Assembly (NCBI GenBank): GCA_050633445.1
Contig: JBOEGN010000046.1
Coordinates: 1-64,000 of the forward strand
DNA from: Thalassobius sp050633445
Lineage (GTDB): Bacteria > Pseudomonadota > Alphaproteobacteria > Rhodobacterales > Rhodobacteraceae
Reading direction: 5' to 3'
Length of the DNA: 64,000 bases
Both the position numbers and the translations under genes were made by a program. Of this stretch, positions 15,027 through 24,099 are shown one piece after another; position 1 is the first letter of the stretch, and every line of letters starts with the position of its first letter. The notes beneath the pieces are model-generated. The model was given only the letters and a program-made list of their open reading frames with translations, ran no database searches and was not told the DNA's origin.

Positions 15027-16562
15027 ATGACGGTGCCAGCTCTCCAATTTTCGCATGACCAGGCCGAGGCCTTTGACCATATCTCTGAAGCATTGCGCGG
15101 CTTCGGTGTTGACCTTGACGAGGGTGTTCTGACGCCCCCGGTCGAAGGGAAATCGCGCGTCATGGCCGTGCTGGGCAAAGCGGGGTCTGGCAAGACGCTT
15201 TTGCTGTCCGAGTTAACCAAGGCTCTGGAAACGGCGGGCGTCGATATCGTTTCGGGTGACTACGAGGGAAAGCGTCGTAAAGAGGGCCGCACTCTTGCCA
15301 TTCTGGCGCCGACCAACAAGGCCGCCAGTGTGTTACGTAACCGCGGCGTTCCTGCGACCACGATCCACCGTATCCTTTATACCCCCGTCTACGATCCGGA
15401 ATACGAGAAGATCGCCGAATGGTTGTCGGGCAACGGCGAGCGCCCCGAAATCGAGGGTCTGACCGAAGAGGCGCTGGACCGCGCCCATGCTTTCTTTCAG
15501 CAGAACAAATCGATCCCAGGCGCATTGGCAGCGGCGGGATTGCGTGGCAGTGATTTTATCACCGGATGGAAGCGCCGTGACGACCCTCTTGATATCGGGT
15601 TCGTCGACGAGGCCTCTATGCTGGATGATAAGCAATTTCAGGATCTTAAAGAGATTTTCCCGGCGCTGGTTCTGTTCGGAGACCCCGCTCAGCTTGCGCC
15701 GGTCGGTCAGTCGGGCCAGATGATTTTTGACGTGCTGCCCTCGGTTGCCAAGCAAGAATTACAACGCGTTCACCGGCAAGAGGCAGACAATCCAATTCTG
15801 GATTTGGCGCATGCATTGTCCGACCCAGACCTGGGGTTTCAGGATTTTGAGCGTATGGTCGAACAGGCGTCCCTTAAGGATGACCGTGTGGTTTGGGCGC
15901 AACGTGTCGAGGTCGATCTGATGGCGCGCAGTCCGGTTTTGGTCTGGCGCAATGCCACACGCATCCGGTTAATCAACGCGTTTCGCACAGTTTATGGCGC
16001 GCCAGAGGATGAGCTTTTGGCCGGTGAACCGTTGATTTGCGACGGGATCGAGCTGCCGCTGAAGCATCGCAAAAAACGTGTGGATCTAGAGGCGCGCGGC
16101 CTGATCAAGGGCGCTCAGGTTGTGTATCTGGGGCCGGGACGCAAGCCTGGATTTTCGCGGATGCACGTGATGGGCGCCGAGGACCCGCAGGTCAATGTTG
16201 CCTCGATCATCAAGATCGAAAAGCCCGACGAAGAGGAACCCTTTATTCCCTTCGCCGCCCGCATGGGGGCCGCGTTTTTGCATGGCTCAGCGGTGACGAT
16301 CCATAAGGCGCAGGGCTCGCAATGGGAGAACGTGCAAGTCTTTGCGCCAGACCTGTTCGTCGCTGCGCGCATGGGGCGTGTCGAGGCAGGGCAACCCCTG
16401 TGGAAACGCCTGGCCTATGTGGCGATCACGCGGGCGCAGGAACGGCTGTACTGGGTGGTGCGCAACCGGCTGGCAAAACCCTCGGGACCGTTGCAAGTTG
16501 ACGATCTGCGGGGCGCCCCCGCGGCCCCGTTGGTTTTGCAGGCAGAGGAGCAAAGCGAGTGA
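15027..16562 (+). CDS. RecD-like / UvrD-type ATP-dependent helicase
   Basis: 511 residues, superfamily 1B-like. Walker A GKAGSGKT lies at residues 50-57, APTNKAA near 93, Walker B as FVDEAS near 191, the GDPAQLAPVG motif near 217 and the C-terminal UvrD_C_2 motif TIHKAQGSQWENV near 425 with AYVAITRAQERLYW near 470. It lacks RecD's nuclease partners and the RecD2 N-terminal extension, so it belongs with stand-alone RecD-like helicases. Likely a 5'-3' DNA translocase in repair or recombination. It starts 51 bases after luxI and its stop overlaps the next gene. Confidence 0.85.
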   Translation: MTVPALQFSHDQAEAFDHISEALRGFGVDLDEGVLTPPVEGKSRVMAVLGKAGSGKTLLLSELTKALETAGVDIVSGDYEGKRRKEGRTLAILAPTNKAASVLRNRGVPATTIHRILYTPVYDPEYEKIAEWLSGNGERPEIEGLTEEALDRAHAFFQQNKSIPGALAAAGLRGSDFITGWKRRDDPLDIGFVDEASMLDDKQFQDLKEIFPALVLFGDPAQLAPVGQSGQMIFDVLPSVAKQELQRVHRQEADNPILDLAHALSDPDLGFQDFERMVEQASLKDDRVVWAQRVEVDLMARSPVLVWRNATRIRLINAFRTVYGAPEDELLAGEPLICDGIELPLKHRKKRVDLEARGLIKGAQVVYLGPGRKPGFSRMHVMGAEDPQVNVASIIKIEKPDEEEPFIPFAARMGAAFLHGSAVTIHKAQGSQWENVQVFAPDLFVAARMGRVEAGQPLWKRLAYVAITRAQERLYWVVRNRLAKPSGPLQVDDLRGAPAAPLVLQAEEQSE

Positions 16563-17284
16563 CTCAGAAGTCGATCCTGATTACCGGGGCAAGCGCTGGC
16601 ATCGGCGCGGCCTGTGCGCAGAAATTTCTGGCCGCAGGCTGGCGCGTTGGCCTGCTCGCACGTCGCGCTGACGCATTAGAGGCCGTGGCGAACGGCAATC
16701 CCAACGCCGTGATCTTGACCGCAGATGTGACCGATCCGGCCGAGGTGGACGCGGCCTTTGACCGCTTTGCCACGCGGGCCGGGCGCTTGGATGTTCTCTT
16801 TAACAATGCGGGAATGTTCGGCCGCGCTGTTCCTATTGACGAACTAAGCGTCGAGGAATGGCGACAGGTACGCGGGGTCAATCTGGACGGCATGTTCCTG
16901 TGCGCGCGGGCTGCGTTTCGGCAGATGCGGCGACAATCGCCCATGGGGGGGCGGATCATCAACAATGGCTCGATCAGCGCCCATACCCCGCGCGAGGGAT
17001 CGGTGACCTATACGACCACCAAACACGCGATCACCGGGCTGACCAAGACGCTGAGCCTGGATGGGCGGCCCTTTGATATTGCGTGCGGGCAGATCGACAT
17101 TGGCAACGCACGAACCGAGCTGTTGGAGAACTTGGTCGCGCAGTCACCGGACAGCCCTCCGCCGTCGATGAATGTCGCAGATGTCGCCAAAGCCGTGTTG
17201 CAAATGGCAGAGCTGGGCCCCGAGGCGAACGTGCAGTTCATGACCATCATGGCAACAAAAATGCCTTATATCGGGCGCGGTTAG
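16559..17284 (+). CDS. Short-chain dehydrogenase/reductase (SDR)
   Basis: 241 residues, classical SDR. The cofactor motif TGASAGIGAA lies near residue 9, NNAG near 82, the catalytic serine region NNGSIS near 139 and the active site Y-x-x-x-K as YTTTKHA near 153. The motif GLLARRADAL after the second strand suggests NADP(H). The substrate is unknown. GTG start overlapping the helicase TGA (GTGA), so the two are translationally coupled. Its stop codon overlaps the converging TIGR02186 gene. Confidence 0.87.
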   Translation: MTQKSILITGASAGIGAACAQKFLAAGWRVGLLARRADALEAVANGNPNAVILTADVTDPAEVDAAFDRFATRAGRLDVLFNNAGMFGRAVPIDELSVEEWRQVRGVNLDGMFLCARAAFRQMRRQSPMGGRIINNGSISAHTPREGSVTYTTTKHAITGLTKTLSLDGRPFDIACGQIDIGNARTELLENLVAQSPDSPPPSMNVADVAKAVLQMAELGPEANVQFMTIMATKMPYIGRG

Positions 17285-18045
17285 CCCTGTCGGATCAACT
17301 GAAAAATCGCCGATGCGCCCCAACCTGCGAAGACCGCCAGCGCCAATGACAGCAGGCCATACAACGTGGCCTGGTCTTGTGCCAGATTGAACAGAAAGCG
17401 TTCCAACCCGACCTTTTGCACCGCGATCGTAGTCTCGAAGGAGGAAATGACTTTACCCTCGCGCGCCAGGAAAATGCGGGTTTTGTAGTCGCCTTCGGTC
17501 AGGTTTGAAGGCAGGTTGATCGACGTGCGGAATAGCGTTTGTTGATCTACATTCACGGTGCCTTCCAGCATTTGGTAGACACCGGCATCGCGCTGAATGC
17601 GCAGCAGCGCTTTGGTGAAATCACTCACGTTTTCCTTCATCCCAGGCGTCACGATGGCATGGATCGAGCGTTCGATGGAAATGTTGTGGCGCTGATCCTC
17701 TTCGGGCAACAAAACCGTATCGAACGGGCCGCTGGTCGCGACTGCATAGAAACTGGGGACCCATCCCACTTTGACCGCAGCGGCATTCACCCAGATCCCG
17801 TATTTGCGATCCTTGCGGCGTACGGTAACGGTGCTGACGGGGCCGGTGATGGCGATGACCACGTCCAGCTCGGTCTCGGGGATCGTGCTTTCGCGTTTCA
17901 CAGCGCCGAACACCAGAATGTCCGAGCCATCGAAGCGCGCGGTGATGGCAACGCGATCCTGGCTAAGGCCCAGAACGACCTGCTCATCCGAGGCCCAGGC
18001 GAGCGTTGGCAGCAGCAACAGGAATGCAAGCAAGCGAACCATCAT
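17281..18045 (-). CDS. TIGR02186-type secreted/membrane-anchored protein
   Basis: 254 residues: an N-terminal signal peptide (MMVRLLAFLLLLPTLAWAS), an extracytoplasmic beta-rich region and one C-terminal membrane helix (LYGLLSLALAVFAGWGASAIF). This architecture and its position directly after a TauE/SafE gene match the TIGR02186 family of unknown function. A much longer open frame upstream is not coding, since it would overlap most of the TauE gene. Its ATG overlaps the TauE stop (ATGA), so the two are translationally coupled and probably work together at the membrane. Confidence 0.8.
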   Translation of the reverse strand: MMVRLLAFLLLLPTLAWASDEQVVLGLSQDRVAITARFDGSDILVFGAVKRESTIPETELDVVIAITGPVSTVTVRRKDRKYGIWVNAAAVKVGWVPSFYAVATSGPFDTVLLPEEDQRHNISIERSIHAIVTPGMKENVSDFTKALLRIQRDAGVYQMLEGTVNVDQQTLFRTSINLPSNLTEGDYKTRIFLAREGKVISSFETTIAVQKVGLERFLFNLAQDQATLYGLLSLALAVFAGWGASAIFQLIRQG

Positions 18046-18962
18046 GCCCCGGACCTCGCTGCAATCGAGTAGAGCTCGGATGGTTCCAACAGCAGGTCCA
18101 GCGCAATTTTCGCACAGACGGTGATCACCAGAAGAGCCAGCAGCACCCGCAGCTGTTCGGCCTTGAGGTGGATGCCGATACGGGTGCCGATTTGCGCACC
18201 CAGGACGCCTCCGACCAACAGGAACAATGCCAATGGCAGGTCCACTGTGTGGTTGGTTATCGCGTGAAGCAGCGTCGTAAAGGCCGCCACAAAGATGATC
18301 TGAAACAGCGACGTGCCCACGACCACTTTGGTCGGCATGCCCAGAATATAAATCATCGCGGGCACCATGATGAAGCCGCCGCCCACGCCCATCACGGCGG
18401 CCAGCATGCCGACGCAAAACCCGACCATGATCGGCGGAATGACCGAGATATACAGGCCCGACGTCCGAAACCGCATCTTCAGCGGGGCGGTGTGCACCCA
18501 GTTGCGGTTGCGTTTCCTGATGACAACACCGCCAGCTTTGCGGGCACGTTGGATCGCGCGCAGGCTTTCGACCAGCATCAGACTGCCGATAACGCCCAGA
18601 AAGACGACATAGCAAAGCCGGACCAACAGATCGACCTGACCCAGCGCCTTGAGATAGTTAAACACTGCGACGCCGACCGCTGATCCCGCCAGACCTCCGC
18701 CCAGCAGCACCCAGCCCATGCGCATGTCTACGTTTTTTCGTTTCAGATGGGCCAGCAGCCCAGATACGGACGAGGCCACGATCTGGTTGGCCGACGTGGC
18801 CACGGCCACCGCAGGCGGAATTCCGACAAAGAACAGCAGCGGGGTAATGAGAAAACCGCCGCCCACACCAAAGATGCCGGACAGTACGCCCACAATCCCG
18901 CCCAGCCCTAACAAAAGGAAGGCATTCACCGAAATTTCGGCAATGGGCAGATAGATTTGCAT
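18042..18962 (-). CDS. TauE/SafE-family anion exporter
   Basis: 306 residues with about eight membrane segments and the duplicated GxxGxxxGxGGGF-type motif: FGVGGGFLITPLLFF near residue 32 and MGVGGGFIMVPAMIYILG near 215, defining the two repeat halves. The family exports sulfite, sulfoacetate or related organosulfur anions, or other small acids. The adjacent TIGR02186 gene is coupled by an ATGA overlap. No taurine or sulfonate catabolic genes are next to it, so the substrate remains open. Confidence 0.87.
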   Translation of the reverse strand: MQIYLPIAEISVNAFLLLGLGGIVGVLSGIFGVGGGFLITPLLFFVGIPPAVAVATSANQIVASSVSGLLAHLKRKNVDMRMGWVLLGGGLAGSAVGVAVFNYLKALGQVDLLVRLCYVVFLGVIGSLMLVESLRAIQRARKAGGVVIRKRNRNWVHTAPLKMRFRTSGLYISVIPPIMVGFCVGMLAAVMGVGGGFIMVPAMIYILGMPTKVVVGTSLFQIIFVAAFTTLLHAITNHTVDLPLALFLLVGGVLGAQIGTRIGIHLKAEQLRVLLALLVITVCAKIALDLLLEPSELYSIAARSGA

Positions 18963-19083
18963 GGCCCTATCTACAGCGACGGAATGTCGCTTGGCAAGCG
19001 TTCCGGGCGGCTAAATCCCCTGTCGGAAAGCGAAAAATCCAGTTGCCTATATCCATGTCGTTCTGTTGCATAACGGGGCTGGT

Positions 19084-20049
19084 CTAACGCTCTTTGACAT
19101 AGGGCTGACCACCCGCGCGCGGGGGGATCGCCTTGCCAACAAAGCCTGCAAGAATCACCACGGTCAGCACATAGGGCATCACGTCCATGACTTGCACAGG
19201 GATCGTGATCGGCCCCAGCTCGATGTTCTGATACCGCAAGGCCACGGCTTGCAGCAGGCCAAACAGCATGGTCGCCATCAACGCATACCAAGGACGCCAT
19301 TTGGCAAAGATCAGCGCCGCCAGCGCGATATAGCCACGTCCAGCGGTCATGTTCTGTACGAAGCCCGCCTGCAATGCTGTTGCCAGATAGGCCCCTGCGA
19401 TCCCGCATAGCAGCCCACAGATGGCCACGGCGGCAAAGCGCATGCCAACGACAGAAATACCAGCCGTATCGACAGCCGCAGGGTTTTCTCCTACCGCGCG
19501 CAGTCGCAGGCCAAAGCGCGTGCGATACAGCACCCACCATGTCAGGGGCACGCAGGCCAGCGCCAGATAGACCAGGAATGTGTGCCCCGAGATCAGCTCG
19601 GCATACAAAGGCCCCAGGATGGGCACATCGCGCAGGGTTTCGGCCAGGGGCAGGGTAATCGGCTCGAACCGACCATCGCCCATCAGCGACGGCGTGCGCC
19701 CCCCCTGTTTGAACCAATCCTGGGCGATCACCACGGTCATCCCCGCAGCCAGAAAATTGATCGCCACGCCCGAAATCAGCTGATCCCCGCGAAACGTGAT
19801 CGAGGCCAGCGCGTGCAGCATTGCCAACACCACCGAGGCTCCGATGCCCGCAAGCAGCCCCAGCCAAACATTGCCGGTCACATAGGCAACGGCCGCGGAA
19901 AAGAAGGCGGCGGCCAGCATTTTGCCCTCTAGCCCGATGTCAAAAATGCCTGCGCGCTCGCTGTACAGCCCGGCCAGACAGGCCAGCAGCAGCGGAGTCG
20001 CCAACCGGACGCCAGAGTCCAGAACTTGCAGCAAAGTCAGATAGTCCAT
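19084..20049 (-). CDS. BMP-type ABC transporter permease 2 (nucleoside-like)
   Basis: 321 residues, polytopic, starting MDYLTLLQVLDSGVRLATPL with the LLACLAGLYSERAGIFDIGLEGKML segment (about residues 21-45) seen in permeases of the basic-membrane-protein (NupQ/YufQ) class. Last gene of the minus-strand operon BMP protein, NTF2-like, ATPase, permease 1, permease 2; it starts 4 bases after permease 1. It should form the inner-membrane channel with the 364-residue partner. Nucleoside or purine-related substrate is inferred from the family. Confidence 0.88.
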   Translation of the reverse strand: MDYLTLLQVLDSGVRLATPLLLACLAGLYSERAGIFDIGLEGKMLAAAFFSAAVAYVTGNVWLGLLAGIGASVVLAMLHALASITFRGDQLISGVAINFLAAGMTVVIAQDWFKQGGRTPSLMGDGRFEPITLPLAETLRDVPILGPLYAELISGHTFLVYLALACVPLTWWVLYRTRFGLRLRAVGENPAAVDTAGISVVGMRFAAVAICGLLCGIAGAYLATALQAGFVQNMTAGRGYIALAALIFAKWRPWYALMATMLFGLLQAVALRYQNIELGPITIPVQVMDVMPYVLTVVILAGFVGKAIPPRAGGQPYVKER

Positions 20050-20053
20050 GGTC

Positions 20054-21148
20054 TTAGCCCTCTTTCCGACGCAAGCTGAGGAACAGTTTTTCCAGCGGCA
20101 TTCGCACCATGTTGTCCAGCGCCCCGGTGAACAGGATTACAAGCGCCTGAATTACCACGATCATCTCGCGCGGGATCGAGGTCCACAGGGCCAGCTCGGC
20201 CCCGCCTTGGTACAGGAACCCGAACAGGATCGCGGCCAGAAACACTCCGAACGGATGGTTGCGGCCCATCAGAGCCACGGCGATTCCAATAAATCCTGCG
20301 CCCTCAGTTGCGTTCAGGATCAGCCGTTCGCTTTCTCCCATCGTGGTATTGACCGACATCAGCCCGGCCAGCGCGCCCGAGATCAGCATGGCTACAATGG
20401 TGATTTTCGTGGCCGAGATCCCGGCATACCGTGCCCCGGTTTCCGACTTGCCGAAGGTTCGGATTTGGTTGCCCAAGCGCGTCCGCCAAATCAGCACCCA
20501 AACCAACACACAGGCCACCAAAGCGATCAGCAGGCTGACATTTGCCGGTCCGGCCTTGGAGAAATTGATGCCCAGCGGCAGCAGCAATTCGTGCAATGTC
20601 GGCAGATGCACCGCCTCGGGAAAGCGCGCGCTGGCCGGGTCCATGGCGCCTTTGGGGCGCATCACATTAACCAGTGCATAGTTCAGCAGCGCTGCGGCGA
20701 TAAAGTTGAACATGATCGTGGTGATCACGATATGGCTGCCGCGTTTTGCCTGCAAATAGGCCGGAATCGCAGCCCAGATCGCGCCGAAAACGGCCGCTCC
20801 GATCATGGCAAAGATGATCGCAATCGTCCAATGCGGCCACGGGACATAGAGGCAGACAATTGCCACGCCCAGCCCACCCAGCATCGCTTGGCCCTCGCCG
20901 CCGATATTGAACAGCCCCGCGTGAAAGGCGACCATGACCGCCAACCCGGTAAGCATGAAATTCGTCGCGTAATACAGCGTGTAGCCCCAGCCATAGGTCG
21001 ATCCCAAGGCCCCTTGAACCATCAATTTGACCGCGGCCACGGGGTCTTCGCCAATGGCCAGAATGACCAGCGCAGACAGCGCCGCCGCCAGCAGTAACGA
21101 GATCGCCGGGATCAGGATGACATCAGCCCATTTCGGCATCTTTTCCAT
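20054..21148 (-). CDS. BMP-type ABC transporter permease 1 (nucleoside-like)
   Basis: 364 residues with eight to ten membrane helices. The HAGLFNIGGEGQAMLGGL stretch (about residues 80-97) and the EAA-type region AGISATKITIVAMLISGALAG (about 248-268) are typical of NupP/YufP-like permeases paired with BMP-type binding proteins. The ATG overlaps the end of the ATPase gene (shared base 21148), implying coupled translation. Forms the transmembrane pore with permease 2. Confidence 0.88.
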   Translation of the reverse strand: MEKMPKWADVILIPAISLLLAAALSALVILAIGEDPVAAVKLMVQGALGSTYGWGYTLYYATNFMLTGLAVMVAFHAGLFNIGGEGQAMLGGLGVAIVCLYVPWPHWTIAIIFAMIGAAVFGAIWAAIPAYLQAKRGSHIVITTIMFNFIAAALLNYALVNVMRPKGAMDPASARFPEAVHLPTLHELLLPLGINFSKAGPANVSLLIALVACVLVWVLIWRTRLGNQIRTFGKSETGARYAGISATKITIVAMLISGALAGLMSVNTTMGESERLILNATEGAGFIGIAVALMGRNHPFGVFLAAILFGFLYQGGAELALWTSIPREMIVVIQALVILFTGALDNMVRMPLEKLFLSLRRKEG

Positions 21149-22677
21149 CAGGCGGCCTTTCCGTTCATGCCGGCCATCAGCAGGCCCAGCTCTCCCGCGT
21201 CGGTCTGGTCGGGCATGCGTTCGCCCATGATCCGACCGTCAAACATCACCGCGATACGGTCCGACAGGCTGAGGATTTCGTCCAGTTCGACCGAGACCAG
21301 CAATATCGCCGCCCCCTGATCGCGCAGTGCGATAATCTGGTTGTGAATGAACTCGATCGCGCCAATGTCGACGCCGCGTGTGGGCTGCCCGACCAGCAAC
21401 AGGGCGGGCTCGCGCTCGATCTCGCGGGCGACCACGATTTTCTGTTGATTTCCCCCGCTGAAGTTCTTGGCCGCTAACCAGGGATCTTGCGGACGAACGT
21501 CGAATTTCTCCATCTTGGCGGCGGTGTCAGAGCGCAGCGCGGCGTTATCCATCAACAGCCCGCGATTATAAGCCGGGTCGTTGTGATAGCCGAGCGCCAC
21601 GTTTTCCCAGGCGTGAAAATCCATGATCAGACCCTCGCTTTGACGGTCCTCGGGGACGTGAGCGATACCTGCGGCACGGCGGGCCTGGCCGTCTGATCCG
21701 GCGCCGCTCAGGGGGATTTCTGTGCCATTCAGCGTGATCCGTCCGGTGCCTGGACGCATTCCACCCAGCACCTCAAGCAACTCGGATTGCCCGTTTCCGG
21801 CCACGCCTGCGATGCCCAGAATCTCTCCGGCGCGGATGTTCAACGAGACATCTTGCAAGCGGGCAACGCCTTTGGAATCCGTCACGCTAAGGTCCTGAAT
21901 GTCCAGCACAATATCACCGGGCGAGGCCGGAACCTTGTCCACATGCAACAGCACTTTGCGACCGACCATCAGCTCGGCCAGTGCCTCGGGACTGGTCTCC
22001 GAGGTCTTGACCGTGGCGGTCATTTCGCCCCGCCGCATCACGCTGACGGTATCGGTGATGTCCATGATTTCGCGTAGTTTATGGGTGATCAGCAGGATGG
22101 TTTTACCCTCGGCGCGCAGGCGATCAAGGATACGGTACAGCTGGTCCGCTTCGGGTGGGGTCAGCACCCCGGTCGGTTCGTCCAGGATCAGAATGTCGGC
22201 CTGTCGGTACAGCGCTTTCAGGATTTCGACGCGCTGCTGCATGCCGACGCCGATGTCCTGAATGATCGCATCGGGATCGACATCCAGCTCGTATTCTTTC
22301 GCCAGCTTTTCCAGCGCGCGCCGGGCTTTGGCCAACGAGGGGCGCAGCAACCGGCCCTCCTCGGCGCCCAGCACCACGTTTTCCAGAACCGAGAAATTCT
22401 CGACCAGTTTAAAATGCTGAAACACCATGCCGATGCCTGCCGCGATCGCGGCCTGACTGTCGGGGATCTGGATTTTCTGACCCGAGATGTAAATCTCGCC
22501 GCGATCCGCTTTGTAGAACCCGTACAGGATCGACATCAGCGTGGATTTCCCGGCACCGTTTTCGCCGATGATGCCGTGGATGGTGCCCGGCATCACCCGG
22601 ATCGAGATATCCTTGTTCGCTTGCACTGGCCCGAACGCCTTGGAAATCCCACGCAGTTCAATCGCCGGTTCAGTCAT
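21148..22677 (-). CDS. ABC transporter ATP-binding protein with two nucleotide-binding domains
   Basis: 509 residues made of two fused ATPase domains, as in sugar/nucleoside (NupO/RbsA-like) importers. The first has Walker A GENGAGKST near residue 37 and a weak signature region VGMQQRVEILKAL near 145. The second has GVAGNGQSELLE near 283 with a degenerate P-loop and the signature FSGGNQQKIVVAREI near 400. The degenerate second Walker A is normal for the family. Start overlaps the NTF2-like gene stop by 4 bases. Confidence 0.9.
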   Translation of the reverse strand: MTEPAIELRGISKAFGPVQANKDISIRVMPGTIHGIIGENGAGKSTLMSILYGFYKADRGEIYISGQKIQIPDSQAAIAAGIGMVFQHFKLVENFSVLENVVLGAEEGRLLRPSLAKARRALEKLAKEYELDVDPDAIIQDIGVGMQQRVEILKALYRQADILILDEPTGVLTPPEADQLYRILDRLRAEGKTILLITHKLREIMDITDTVSVMRRGEMTATVKTSETSPEALAELMVGRKVLLHVDKVPASPGDIVLDIQDLSVTDSKGVARLQDVSLNIRAGEILGIAGVAGNGQSELLEVLGGMRPGTGRITLNGTEIPLSGAGSDGQARRAAGIAHVPEDRQSEGLIMDFHAWENVALGYHNDPAYNRGLLMDNAALRSDTAAKMEKFDVRPQDPWLAAKNFSGGNQQKIVVAREIEREPALLLVGQPTRGVDIGAIEFIHNQIIALRDQGAAILLVSVELDEILSLSDRIAVMFDGRIMGERMPDQTDAGELGLLMAGMNGKAA

Positions 22678-23030
22678 TCCGGGGTTCCCATGCCGACAAA
22701 ACCGATCATGCGGGCCAGTTTCCCGTCGGCATCATGTTCGATAAAATATTGACCGTGCTGCTTTTTTCCGTCCGGCATGGCGAATTCCACAGTCGCGCGG
22801 GTGTGCCCGCCGGTCTGGGATTGATGCACGACTCCGGCCGTCGCTCCGGGGGCGTATTCGCTGTACATCGCCACATAGCCGATCAGAGCTTCGGCGTCTG
22901 TTACGGGCTCGGCCGTCCGCGGATCCAGGTATTCGAATGCGTCTGCCAATGTGCCCCGCAATGTGGCTGCGCGCGCCTCGGCATCGGTTTCGCCCCACGC
23001 TTCGAAGAAAATCTCAACAATGTCGGTCAT
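22674..23030 (-). CDS. NTF2-like / SnoaL-like small protein in the ABC operon
   Basis: 118 residues, starting MTDIVEIFFEAWGETDAEAR. The helix followed by the DAFEYLDPRTAEPVTDAEALIGYV strand-turn-helix and a C-terminal beta sheet ending FIEHDADGKLARMIGFVG match the cone-shaped NTF2-like fold, as used by SnoaL-type isomerases and scaffold proteins. A longer frame upstream runs into the intercistronic hairpin, so 23030 is chosen. It lies between the substrate-binding protein and ATPase genes and overlaps the ATPase by 4 bases. It may act on the imported substrate. Confidence 0.75.
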   Translation of the reverse strand: MTDIVEIFFEAWGETDAEARAATLRGTLADAFEYLDPRTAEPVTDAEALIGYVAMYSEYAPGATAGVVHQSQTGGHTRATVEFAMPDGKKQHGQYFIEHDADGKLARMIGFVGMGTPE

Positions 23031-23050
23031 CGGTATCCCATCCGTGAAAA

Positions 23051-23078
23051 GGGCCGCGCAAAAGGTTTGGCGCGGCCC
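23051..23078 (-). terminator. Intra-operon attenuator hairpin after the BMP gene
   Basis: A perfect 9-bp GC stem (23051-23059 with 23070-23078) and a 10-base loop are followed on the minus strand by TTTT. It lies 22 bases after the stop of the substrate-binding protein gene and before the NTF2-like and ABC genes, so it would lower downstream expression relative to the binding protein or protect its mRNA. Confidence 0.7.
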
Positions 23079-23100
23079 GGTTTTGTTCGGCCAGTCTGAA

Positions 23101-24099
23101 TCAGAAGTCCAGAACCGGGCAGCTGTCATTGGAATAGTAGCTGACAACCTTGATCTCGCCATCAATGATTTTCTGGCGCGCGGCGTCGGCAGCGGCCTTC
23201 ATATCGTCACTGATCAGCGCGGCGTTATGTTCGTCCAGCGCATAGCCCACACCCTCTTGGGCGAGACCCATGTTGAAGACGCCGGTTTCCAGATCAACAC
23301 CGGCTTTCATCGCTTCGTACACGGCGACATCCACGCGTTTCAGCATCGAAGTCAGGACCTTGCCGGGGTGCATGTGGTTCTGGTTGCTGTCCACGCCGAT
23401 GGACAGAATGCCCTCGTCCGCGGCGGTTTGCAAAACGCCCACGCCAGTGCCACCAGCAGCCGCATAGATCACGTCAGCGCCCTGGCTGATCTGCGCCTTG
23501 GTCAGTTCCGAGCCCTTCACCGGGTCATTCCACGCAGCAGGGGTGGTGCCGGTCATGTTGGCAACAATCTTGGTATCGGGGTTCACGGCCATCGCGCCCT
23601 GGGCATAGCCACAGGCAAAGTGACGGATCAGCGGGATGTCCATGCCACCGACAAAGCCCACGGTCCCCGATTTCGAGGCCATCGCTGCCAGCATTCCCAC
23701 CAGATACGAGCCTTCGTGTTCAGCAAAGCCGATCTGGCGGATGTTGGGCACGTCCAGCCAGGTCACGTCCACGGCGACGAACTTGGTGTCCGGGTAATCA
23801 GGCGCCACCGAGGACAGCGGATCGGCCATGCCGAAACCCATCGTGATGATCGGATTTGCGCCAGCTTCGGCAAAGCGGCGCAGGGCTTGTTCGCGCTGCG
23901 CTTCGGTCTGCAATTCGATGTCGCGAAAGGTGCCACCGGTTTCGTCAGCCCAGCGGGTCGCGCCACGAAAGGCGGCCTCGTTGAAGGACTTGTCGAATTT
24001 TCCACCCAGGTCAAAGATCAGCGCGGGGTCGGCCATGGCCGCGCCAGCGCTTAGCGCCACGGCAGCAGCGGCCCCCAGGAATTTTCTCATCAGGGTCAT
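23101..24099 (-). CDS. BMP-family ABC transporter substrate-binding protein
   Basis: 332 residues with a signal peptide (MTLMRKFLGAAAAVALSAGAAMA, cleavage after AMA). The mature start DPALIFDLGGKFDKSFNEAAF, GFVGGMDIPLIRHFACGY near residue 142 and IGVDSNQNH near 240 match the Med/PnrA basic membrane protein family, periplasmic receptors for purine nucleosides. First gene of the transporter operon; GGGAGAG precedes the ATG at 24099. The last residues CPVLDF include an unpaired cysteine near the C-terminus, matched by an earlier one at CGY. Confidence 0.9.
   Translation of the reverse strand: MTLMRKFLGAAAAVALSAGAAMADPALIFDLGGKFDKSFNEAAFRGATRWADETGGTFRDIELQTEAQREQALRRFAEAGANPIITMGFGMADPLSSVAPDYPDTKFVAVDVTWLDVPNIRQIGFAEHEGSYLVGMLAAMASKSGTVGFVGGMDIPLIRHFACGYAQGAMAVNPDTKIVANMTGTTPAAWNDPVKGSELTKAQISQGADVIYAAAGGTGVGVLQTAADEGILSIGVDSNQNHMHPGKVLTSMLKRVDVAVYEAMKAGVDLETGVFNMGLAQEGVGYALDEHNAALISDDMKAAADAARQKIIDGEIKVVSYYSNDSCPVLDF

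Noticed and set aside
17281..18615. 444-codon extension of the TIGR02186 gene
   Set aside because: Its first 190 codons overlap the TauE/SafE gene in another frame; the signal peptide starting at 18045 gives the proper product.
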